Positions 13,458 through 19,175 of a stretch of 19,175 nucleotides of DNA are shown here, in pieces. Both the position numbers and the translations under genes were made by a program. This DNA is from Candidatus Zambryskibacteria bacterium CG_4_9_14_3_um_filter_40_16 (GTDB lineage: Bacteria > Patescibacteriota > Minisyncoccia > Phycocordibacterales > Zambryskibacteraceae). The DNA lies in the NCBI GenBank assembly GCA_002791475.1, contig PFXE01000034.1:1-19175 (forward strand), given 5' to 3'. A model generated the notes under the pieces. It made no database searches, was not told the DNA's origin, and saw nothing but the letters and a program-made list of their open reading frames with translations. How positions within the stretch are numbered: the stretch's first letter is position 1; every line of letters begins with the position of its first letter.

Positions 13458-14696
13458 TTATATGGGAATATTGAAAGGCGCTTCGGATTTCTTGGCGGCA
13501 ATCCTAGAAAATGTCGGAGTTTGGGCGACACCGCCTGGAAAATGGAATATTGTGGCAAGCTCTTCTGTGGTTAAAATAAAGGGCTTGCCGTGAAAATTTC
13601 TGTAAGGAATATTGAAAAAAGACCGTCTCTTATATGCGTCAATAATCTGGCGTTGATTTTTGAGAGACCTGATACCTTTAAAATCTTCCCAAGGGTAATC
13701 ATATCCGACATTCCAACCAACGCCAAAGCTGTTCAAATTATTTGAACCAAATTGTTTGAAACTTCCCATAAGACCTCCCACATTTGCGGAATTAAACGCT
13801 TCTGTTTCCGCCAAATAAACAACCCTTATCATTGTGTCAAACGCTTGTTTGGATAAGCTTCTTTCTATTGCCTTTACGGTCTCTAGCTGTGTGGAGGTAA
13901 GTTGAAGAAATGACGCGGGCTTGTCCTCTGCACCTTTCACATACGCCTCTTTTTCAACCATTTTTTTTATTTCTTTTTTTGCCGCGTCTTTCCAGTCTTG
14001 TTTTTTAAAAATCCGCGCATCTTTCAATCCTTCGCTTCTGTGCGCTTGTATTAATATTTGAATCCATGCCTGTTCCCCCGCCTTAAGAGAACCGAGATAC
14101 TCCATCACGGGCGTAATTGGGTCAATTTTTTCCTCTTCCTCCGCGCTTTTATCCAAACCATAATCAACATAAGTCTTGATTGGATACGCATCCGCTTTGT
14201 TTAGTTTAAGCTGTGCTCCGAATACTGATATTTTTTTTGGTTCAAATATTACATCCAAAGAATAGTCAGGCACTTCGTGTATTTCAACCGTTGGGTATTG
14301 GGCATATATTTGCGATTCAATATAGTTTTTTGATTTTTCCTGAGTCCAAATAAAAAACTTGACTTGACCCCCGATAGAAACAAGTTCCAGTGAAAACCAC
14401 TGCCTTATCCTGCCTTTAAGAAAAACATCAATGTAATTTCCAGTGGACGGTTGCGCAAAAGTAGAAATAATAACCTCCATGGCCGCGGGAGATTTGAATA
14501 TTTCTTTGGGTAATTTAATTTCCAAAAGAATTGTCTTTTGCTCCATTATCCACTTTGTTCTGACATATCTAAGCCAAGTTTGAATAAACAAACTAAATAG
14601 CACTATCGGTAACCAGAGAGGTAAAAAGTCAAAAACAATATTTATTATCTTTACAAAAAAACCGTTTTTGAATGGTGCTAAGAACTGATCAAACAT
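13458..14696 (-). CDS. DUF8128-like membrane protein, T4SS-coupling-associated type
   Basis: The 412-residue product has an N-terminal transmembrane helix (about 15-42, rich in Leu/Ile/Phe) and a large soluble part. TVEIHEVPDYSL, PVMEYLGSLKAGEQAWIQILIQA and the C-terminal TTEELATIFHFPGGVAQTP with RIAAKKSEAPFNIP resemble the segment that precedes HerA/VirD4-type ATPases in CPR and archaeal coupling proteins, annotated from memory as DUF8128. Here the protein ends exactly where an ATPase domain would begin, and none is encoded in the window. Its partner is mltG, 4 bases downstream. Inference: part of a trans-envelope or DNA-transfer-like complex, with MltG opening the wall. A TAGAAT ends 6 bases before ATG 14696. 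Confidence 0.6.
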   Translation of the reverse strand: MFDQFLAPFKNGFFVKIINIVFDFLPLWLPIVLFSLFIQTWLRYVRTKWIMEQKTILLEIKLPKEIFKSPAAMEVIISTFAQPSTGNYIDVFLKGRIRQWFSLELVSIGGQVKFFIWTQEKSKNYIESQIYAQYPTVEIHEVPDYSLDVIFEPKKISVFGAQLKLNKADAYPIKTYVDYGLDKSAEEEEKIDPITPVMEYLGSLKAGEQAWIQILIQAHRSEGLKDARIFKKQDWKDAAKKEIKKMVEKEAYVKGAEDKPASFLQLTSTQLETVKAIERSLSKQAFDTMIRVVYLAETEAFNSANVGGLMGSFKQFGSNNLNSFGVGWNVGYDYPWEDFKGIRSLKNQRQIIDAYKRRSFFNIPYRNFHGKPFILTTEELATIFHFPGGVAQTPTFSRIAAKKSEAPFNIPI

Positions 14697-14702
14697 GTAG
14701 AT

Positions 14703-14708
14703 ATTCTA
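14703..14708 (-). promoter_or_regulatory. Possible -10 element of the DUF8128-type gene, leaderless geometry
   Basis: TAGAAT ends 6 bases before ATG 14696. No good -35 is found 16-18 bases upstream; that region is the terminator of the preceding gene and its flank. Confidence 0.35.
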
Positions 14709-14732
14709 TCCTAAAATAAGCCGTTTGGTGTG

Positions 14733-14757
14733 AAAAAACCCGTACAACGGGTTTTTT
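14733..14757 (-). terminator. Intrinsic terminator of the sigma-region-4/HARE gene
   Basis: A perfect 10-bp stem (AAAAAACCCG and CGGGTTTTTT) with a 5-base loop directly abuts the TAG stop. On the minus strand the stem ends in six T residues. This cleanly separates the regulator from the DUF8128-mltG genes. Confidence 0.85.
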
Positions 14758-15804
14758 CTATTTAGCTTCTGCGATGTGATATTTATTTTCCCTGTCTCTA
14801 CGGAAATATTGAGGGTTCTGCAAATTAACCACAATAGTGTTTTCTTTCACATATCTTTCTTTTAAAACTTTCTCTATAATCTTGTCTTTTGGTAGCGGAC
14901 CGTTTTTCTCTATTATTTTCTTTATCACATCTTTTACCACGCCCGACAAATAACCCCATTCTGTAAGAGCATAAAGACCCCTGCCAACCAAGACAAATCG
15001 CGGATCTTTTATTAGTTCGTTGTGCGTAGTGGCAACATGAGCTTTTTTATTAAAATATTGGCTGATGGCCTTAGCAACTTCACGAAAATGAATCGGTGAA
15101 CCGTGCTTCCTTATGACGAGGAAAGCGTAGTCTCTCATGCCTTTTGCGCTAACGTTTGGAGATTGTGTTTTACCCCATTCACCCAGTGGATTCTTGCTGA
15201 TTTTTTTTGAAAGAGATAGCCACCGTCTTAGTATCTCATCTCTCTTATATTTGTCCGAAATATCCTTAATATATTCAAGAAAAGAATTGATCAAATCTCC
15301 CTCCAAAACCAACTCATCATCTCCTAGACTGTTATAAAGCTTTTTAAGCGATAAGTGAATTTTATTGGCAAGCTCCTTATCAACGTGCCATCTGTGTTTG
15401 AAATCTGCATCCTCTTTTTCTTTCGTAAATCGGTCTTCAATGACCATAAAAAAATGGATATGATTACGAATGCTTTGGTCCTTACTTATGTGATTTAGAA
15501 TATCCTCTTCCGAGACAATTCCTCCGAGAGAGTCTAGATAATCCTTGAGTTGGTCAAATGTTGGTTTTTCTTTTGCAAATTCTTTTGACTTCTTTATTTG
15601 TGCAATGGAGTGATTTTCAATCTGCCTAACTCGCTCACGAGTAATGCCGTATTTTTTGCCTATTGACTCAAGGGTCATCTTTTCGATTTTATCACCAAGA
15701 CCATATCTGCGAATTATTACTTCTTTTCCCCTATCACTTAAAACGGAGAGTAGGTTTTTTGTAACCTGCTTTGGCTTGAACTTTATTGTTACGGTGTCGC
15801 TCAT
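14758..15804 (-). CDS. Sigma-70 region 4 plus HARE-HTH transcription regulator
   Basis: The 348-residue product begins with a sigma region 4 helix-turn-helix (about 12-75): LSDRGKEVIIRRYGLGD, then TLESIGKKYGITRERVRQIENHSIAQIKK, where TRERVRQIE is the -35-recognition helix signature. No region 2 or 3 is present, so it cannot melt promoters as a sigma factor. Residues about 222-285 (YAFLVIRKHGSPIHFREVAKAI, then RFVLVGRGLYALTEWG) match the HARE-HTH domain shared with RNA polymerase delta. A further winged-helix-like region (287-345) follows. Inference: a DNA-binding regulator or RNA polymerase accessory factor that recognises -35-like DNA. It is monocistronic, with its own strong promoter and terminator. 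The whole-protein role is unknown. Confidence 0.85.
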   Translation of the reverse strand: MSDTVTIKFKPKQVTKNLLSVLSDRGKEVIIRRYGLGDKIEKMTLESIGKKYGITRERVRQIENHSIAQIKKSKEFAKEKPTFDQLKDYLDSLGGIVSEEDILNHISKDQSIRNHIHFFMVIEDRFTKEKEDADFKHRWHVDKELANKIHLSLKKLYNSLGDDELVLEGDLINSFLEYIKDISDKYKRDEILRRWLSLSKKISKNPLGEWGKTQSPNVSAKGMRDYAFLVIRKHGSPIHFREVAKAISQYFNKKAHVATTHNELIKDPRFVLVGRGLYALTEWGYLSGVVKDVIKKIIEKNGPLPKDKIIEKVLKERYVKENTIVVNLQNPQYFRRDRENKYHIAEAK

Positions 15805-15871
15805 ATGGTTGATTTTTTCTTTTTTATTAAAACGGTCTGGTTAATACCCATCGAGTCTTTATCATTACGCT

Positions 15872-15900
15872 ATTTTACGCTAGTCAAGCCAGTATGTCAA
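15872..15900 (-). promoter_or_regulatory. Near-consensus sigma-70 promoter
   Basis: Perfect TTGACA (15895-15900), 17-base spacer, TAAAAT (15872-15877). The -35 directly follows the leuS stop codon. The start near 15865 gives a leader of about 60 bases to ATG 15804. It is the best -35/-10 pair seen in the window. Confidence 0.85.
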
Positions 15901-18276
15901 CTAATCAGAAATTATATTGATAAGTCGACCACTAACAAAAATGGTTTTCTTCACTTTTTTGCCAGCCAACCATTTTTTTATCTCTTCGAGTTCCTTGGCC
16001 AATTCTAAAGCCACCTTCTCTTCTATGCTCGTTTGTGCGGCAAAGGTTGCCCTCGTCTTCCCGTTTATTTGAACAACAAATGTCGTATTTTCTGATTTTG
16101 TTTTTTCTTTATCATATTCAGGCCACTTCTCCATAGTTATAAAATTTTTGTTTCCAAGTGTGTGCCATATTTCTTCTGATATATGCGGCGCAAACGGGGT
16201 TAGAAGCTTAAGGAGTATCTCATAATTTTCTTTTGATACGGAAACCTCTTTTGTAAGTTCGTTGGTTAGTATCATAAGAGCCGAAACAGCGGTATTGAAT
16301 TTCATTGATTCAACATCATCTGTAACCTTTTTGGTGGTCTTGTGGATTAAATATTCTATTTCTTTTTTTGTTTCATTTGCGTTTTCTGAAATCTTCTCTT
16401 GAAGTTTCCACACTCGTTCCAAAAAACGGCGCACACCAATCAAGCCGTTTGTCGACCATGGATATGAACCCACCTCGTTGTATGGTCCGATAAACGCCAA
16501 ATATGTTCTCACCGCATCTGTTCCCACCTTTTTTACTTGCTCGTCCGGATTAACAACATTTTTCCATCTTTTTGACATTTTTCTTCCGTCTTCCGCAAGA
16601 ATAATCCCCCTATTTAAGCGAACCCGATATGGTTCTTTTTCTGTAACTAATCCTAAGTCATAAAGTGCTTTGTAGAAAAACCGAGAATAAAGTAAGTGCA
16701 TATTGGTATGCTCGCTCCCACCGGAATATCTATCAACCGGCATCCATAATTTCTGCTTTTTTATGGAAGAAAACTCTTTTTTGTTTTTAGAATCAAGATA
16801 GCGCAAAAAATACCAAGAAGAATCCACAAAAGTGTCCATAGTATCAATTTCCGGCTTCCACCCCTTACCAAATATTTTTTCCGTCCGTTTCAAAAGTTCT
16901 TTTGATTTAGCCAAAGGCGCAACCCCTGTCGGATTAAAATCAACATCGGTTGGCAATATCCACGGCAAGTGTTTAGGAGGAATGGGATGTGGTTTTCCAT
17001 CCGGGTCATACACTATAGGAATCGGGACGCCCCAGTATCTTTGTCTGGAGATAAGCCAGTCTCTAAGTTTGTATGTGGTGGTTTTCTTCCCAAAATCAGT
17101 AAATCCCGCAGATTTATAATTTTTAATAACTGGCAATTTATACTTTTTTGCAAACTCCTCATCCCTCTTGTCATCGGCTGGCACCGCCATAATGGCTCCG
17201 GTTCCATAAAGAGGTAGCACATAATCGGCGACCCAGACAGGAATTTTATTTCCAGTCGCGGGATTTGTTGCGCTTACCCCCTTAAGAAAAACCCCTGTTT
17301 TTTCTTTTCCTTCTGATGTCCTCTCTATTTCTGTTTTCAATTTTGCTTTTTGAATATACCCTTTTACTTCCTCATAATTCGTAATTCCTAATTCATTATT
17401 CTCTAGTAATTTATGCTCTGGAGAAATTACGAGATAAGTCGCTCCAAATATTGTATCCGGTCTTGTGGTAAAAACTTTCACAGATGTCAGCTGTCTACTT
17501 TCGGCTTTCAATTTCAAATTCTTGCTCTTAATCTCTTTCTGTAAGCTGACACTTGACACCTGGAAGCTGATTTCCGCGCCATCACTTTTACCTATCCAAT
17601 TTTTTTGAGCTTCTTTTATTGAATGTGGCCAATCAAGTGATTCCAAATCAAAACTCAACCTGTCAGCATAATCGGTAATTTTTACAAACCACTGTTCAAG
17701 TTCTTTTTTTTCAACCCTCGCTCCGGAGCGTTCCGCGGTACCGTCAGGAAGGACTTGCTCGTTCGCCAACACCGTTTTGTCAATCGGGTCCCAATTAACC
17801 AACGCATTACCGCGATAAGCCAACCCTCTTTTATAAAACTCCAAAAAAAGCCACTGTGTCCAGCGATAATATTCCGGATCGCAGGTAACAACCTCTCTAG
17901 ACCAGTCAAAAGTAGCGCCCATAGAACAGAGTTGCTTGCGCATTCTCTCTATATTTTTCCAAGTCCACTTGGAAGGGTCTACTTTGTTTTGAATTGCCGC
18001 ATTTTCCGCGGGTAAACCGAAGGAATCAAAACCGATTGGAAACAAAAGGTTGTACCCTTGCATTCTTTTCATTCGCACAAATATGTCCGGAACTGCAAAA
18101 GCATACCAGTGCCCTACATGGAGATCTCCTGACGGATAAGGAAATTCCACCAACATATAAAAATTAGGTTTAGTTTTTTTTAAAGTCGTGGCGGAATCCA
18201 AAGCTTCATGTATTCTTTTCTTTTTCCACTCTTTTTGCCACTTATTATCAATTTTCCCGGGATCGTAAGATTTCAT
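15901..18276 (-). CDS. leuS: Leucine--tRNA ligase
   Basis: LeuRS charges tRNA-Leu and edits in its CP1 domain. The 791-residue product from ATG 18276 has the HIGH-type HVGH (53-56) after YPSGDL, KMSKR (566-570), the CP1 editing pocket (TTRPDT 270-275; Asp369 in AVPADDKRD, the E. coli D345 equivalent) and DTFVDSSWYFLRYLD. The first zinc-site segment, usually CWRC, reads GTAERSGARVEKKE (179-192), so zinc binding there is lost. The segment after EISFQV (about 241-265) is longer than usual by about 18 residues and is encoded by repeat-like DNA, as is 293-302. An upstream TTG at 18321 would lie inside the terminator and is rejected. It is transcribed from its own promoter; the regulator gene follows after 96 bases. 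Confidence 0.97.
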   Translation of the reverse strand: MKSYDPGKIDNKWQKEWKKKRIHEALDSATTLKKTKPNFYMLVEFPYPSGDLHVGHWYAFAVPDIFVRMKRMQGYNLLFPIGFDSFGLPAENAAIQNKVDPSKWTWKNIERMRKQLCSMGATFDWSREVVTCDPEYYRWTQWLFLEFYKRGLAYRGNALVNWDPIDKTVLANEQVLPDGTAERSGARVEKKELEQWFVKITDYADRLSFDLESLDWPHSIKEAQKNWIGKSDGAEISFQVSSVSLQKEIKSKNLKLKAESRQLTSVKVFTTRPDTIFGATYLVISPEHKLLENNELGITNYEEVKGYIQKAKLKTEIERTSEGKEKTGVFLKGVSATNPATGNKIPVWVADYVLPLYGTGAIMAVPADDKRDEEFAKKYKLPVIKNYKSAGFTDFGKKTTTYKLRDWLISRQRYWGVPIPIVYDPDGKPHPIPPKHLPWILPTDVDFNPTGVAPLAKSKELLKRTEKIFGKGWKPEIDTMDTFVDSSWYFLRYLDSKNKKEFSSIKKQKLWMPVDRYSGGSEHTNMHLLYSRFFYKALYDLGLVTEKEPYRVRLNRGIILAEDGRKMSKRWKNVVNPDEQVKKVGTDAVRTYLAFIGPYNEVGSYPWSTNGLIGVRRFLERVWKLQEKISENANETKKEIEYLIHKTTKKVTDDVESMKFNTAVSALMILTNELTKEVSVSKENYEILLKLLTPFAPHISEEIWHTLGNKNFITMEKWPEYDKEKTKSENTTFVVQINGKTRATFAAQTSIEEKVALELAKELEEIKKWLAGKKVKKTIFVSGRLINIISD
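17371..17400. repeat. AATTC/GAATTA-type micro-repeat within leuS
   Basis: The run ATAATTCGTAATTCCTAATT is a tandem of AATTCxTAATTC units. It encodes NNELGITNYE (residues 293-302) in the CP1 editing domain, in frame. Similar strings are, from memory, dispersed in some Parcubacteria genomes; only a genome search can confirm this. Confidence 0.4.
17482..17556. repeat. Repeat-like in-frame insertion in the LeuRS CP1 domain
   Basis: The 75-base segment encodes SSVSLQKEIKSKNLKLKAES and five further residues (241-265). E. coli has about 7 residues at the corresponding place between ITFNV and TVYTTRPD. On the minus strand the DNA reads GTGTCAAGTGTCAGCTTACA, then an AATTTGAAATTGAAA run and ACAGCTGACA, an arrangement of GTCAGCT/AGCTGAC motifs in opposite orientation. 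It looks like a small mobile or palindromic repeat absorbed in frame. Confidence 0.5.
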
Positions 18277-18292
18277 AGATTTTAGAATGAAT

Positions 18293-18321
18293 ATAATACA
18301 ACAAAAAAACGGCTCTGACAA
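18293..18321 (-). promoter_or_regulatory. Promoter of leuS overlapping the upstream terminator
   Basis: Minus strand TTGTCA (18316-18321), 17-base spacer, TATTAT (18293-18298). Expected start near 18287, about 10 bases before ATG 18276. The -35 lies in the loop and stem of the terminator hairpin. Confidence 0.6.
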
Positions 18322-18331
18322 AGCCGTTTTT
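18305..18331 (-). terminator. Intrinsic terminator overlapping the DUF5671 gene stop
   Basis: A 10-bp stem (AAAAACGGCT and AGCCGTTTTT) with a 7-base loop, followed on the minus strand by a run of seven T. Its 5' arm overlaps the TAA stop of the upstream gene. The sequence is near-symmetric, but no plus-strand gene needs it. Confidence 0.8.
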
Positions 18332-19175
18332 ACCTGCTGAAGAATGGATATCTGTCCGGATCAACCACACGCGAGAAACATGCCGTTCCCGATTCGTGTG
18401 TCCAATTCTCGTTTTCTTGGTTAATTTTTACCGGTCTGGCAATTCCTGAATCTAATTGGGCAGAGCTTTTTAAATTGAAATTGGCGCAAATCTCAAAAGA
18501 ATTTCCACTTGTTATTTTATAAAAATACACTTCACCGGTTTGGGGATCTATAGGAATATCGAAATACGAAAGAGAGTCTTTTAGATCGTCCAAACTAACG
18601 GGTAGAGCTTTTTTTGTCTGCCAAAAAGAAACTATCTGACTTTGGACGTTTTGCAGGTCAGAAATTTTTTGTTGGTCAAACCGAATCAGTCGTTGTTTTT
18701 GCGGAGAGCCGATAACAGAGAATCCCAGTATTATCGCAAAAACAACAAAGAGAGAAGAAGCAACCGCCCAGACTTTTCTTTTGGAAACATCTGCGGTCTC
18801 TCTAAGGTCATTGATGTAATAACCAAAGACGCCAGATATTACCACAAAGATAGATACTGCCTTTAGAACAAAGGATATCGTAAAATCTCTACCATCTAAA
18901 AAATAAAATATGACGGTGATGAGGTCCGCAACAATTACCGCGCCCGTGATAAATAAGGTCAAATACGTCAGCCATTTTCTTATCGCTAATTGTTTTTTCT
19001 CCGGATTCAAATCATAACTTTTATAAGTGAGTTTGGATAAAATTAAAAAAACAGGCAAAAGGACGATCAGAGCAGCGACCGGAAAGCTGATATTGGGAAC
19101 AAAATAATAACTTGCCACCGGTGGGTACGCCACGTTTATTACGGTAAACAATAAGTTCAAAAGAAAACCAACAAT
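18330..19175 (-). CDS. DUF5671 membrane protein with pilin-like C-terminal part, 5' end outside window
   Basis: The reading frame stays open to the window edge (281 residues visible), and the TTG at 19160 is an internal codon rather than a convincing start, so the N-terminus is outside. Visible parts: an incomplete first helix leading to NVAYPP, then transmembrane segments near PVAALIVLLPVFLIL, WLTYLTLFITGAVIVADLI, FVLKAVSIFVVISGVFGYYI and VWAVASSLFVVFAIILGFSV. This matches the DUF5671 layout. The C-terminal extracellular part, LPVSLDDLKDSLSYFDIPID with PQTGEVYFYKITSGNSFEIC, resembles the fold of type II pseudopilins. Function is unknown. The family is, from memory, common in CPR bacteria. 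The gene ends in a strong terminator. Confidence 0.75.
   Translation of the reverse strand: MVGFLLNLLFTVINVAYPPVASYYFVPNISFPVAALIVLLPVFLILSKLTYKSYDLNPEKKQLAIRKWLTYLTLFITGAVIVADLITVIFYFLDGRDFTISFVLKAVSIFVVISGVFGYYINDLRETADVSKRKVWAVASSLFVVFAIILGFSVIGSPQKQRLIRFDQQKISDLQNVQSQIVSFWQTKKALPVSLDDLKDSLSYFDIPIDPQTGEVYFYKITSGNSFEICANFNLKSSAQLDSGIARPVKINQENENWTHESGTACFSRVVDPDRYPFFSR

Noticed and set aside
18277..18321. N-terminal 15-residue extension of LeuRS from TTG 18321
   Set aside because: It is encoded by the terminator hairpin and promoter bases, and MKSYDPGKIDNKWQ is the normal family start.

Overview
The window is a gene-dense, AT-rich bacterial segment in which every supported gene lies on the minus strand, so biological order runs from base 19175 down to base 1. 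Several features point to Patescibacteria (CPR), most likely a Parcubacteria-type lineage: a short AlaRS without its C-terminal domain, a compact L13, a Cys-free S4, MnmA with the LPCEWREERRDAMRV stretch, a DUF5671 protein, a DUF8128-type membrane protein, a sigma-region-4/HARE-HTH regulator, and near absence of Shine-Dalgarno sequences. This placement rests on recognised protein character, not on a search.

Layout, in transcription order. (1) 19175-18330: 3' part of a DUF5671 membrane protein, closed by a terminator that also holds the next promoter. (2) leuS, with a probable in-frame repeat insertion in its editing domain. (3) A single-gene unit with a near-consensus promoter and a strong terminator, encoding a sigma-region-4 plus HARE-HTH regulator. 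(4) A DUF8128-type membrane protein followed closely by mltG, then mnmA. (5) A tight cluster of an ATP-cone PD-(D/E)XK nuclease, a Cas4/RecB-like PD-(D/E)XK nuclease, an iron-sulfur-less uracil-DNA glycosylase, a 40-residue ORF whose first half copies the AlaRS N-terminus, and alaS. (6) An actin-like (PilM/FtsA-type) ATPase and a one-helix membrane protein with baseplate-J-like features. (7) The translation cluster infA-rpmJ-rpsM-rpsK-rpsD-rpoA-rplQ-rplM-rpsI, then the start of grpE, cut by the window edge.

How the parts work together. The left half is the classic alpha-operon block, with extra promoters inside it before rpmJ and before rpsK. The right half mixes tRNA charging and modification (leuS, alaS, mnmA) with envelope and DNA-processing genes. 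Two signals recur. Four genes have a -10-like hexamer exactly 6 bases before the start codon, the geometry expected of leaderless mRNAs. Many other junctions are stop-N-start with 0 to 2 bases between, suggesting coupled re-initiation.

Best candidates for something undescribed are the two-nuclease/UDG cassette (8991-11236), the AlaRS-mimic micro-ORF (8855-8977), the leaderless promoter pattern, and the in-frame micro-repeat insertions in leuS and mnmA. No RNA genes, insertion sequences, CRISPR arrays or origins were seen, and no gene-free stretch exceeds about 110 bases.
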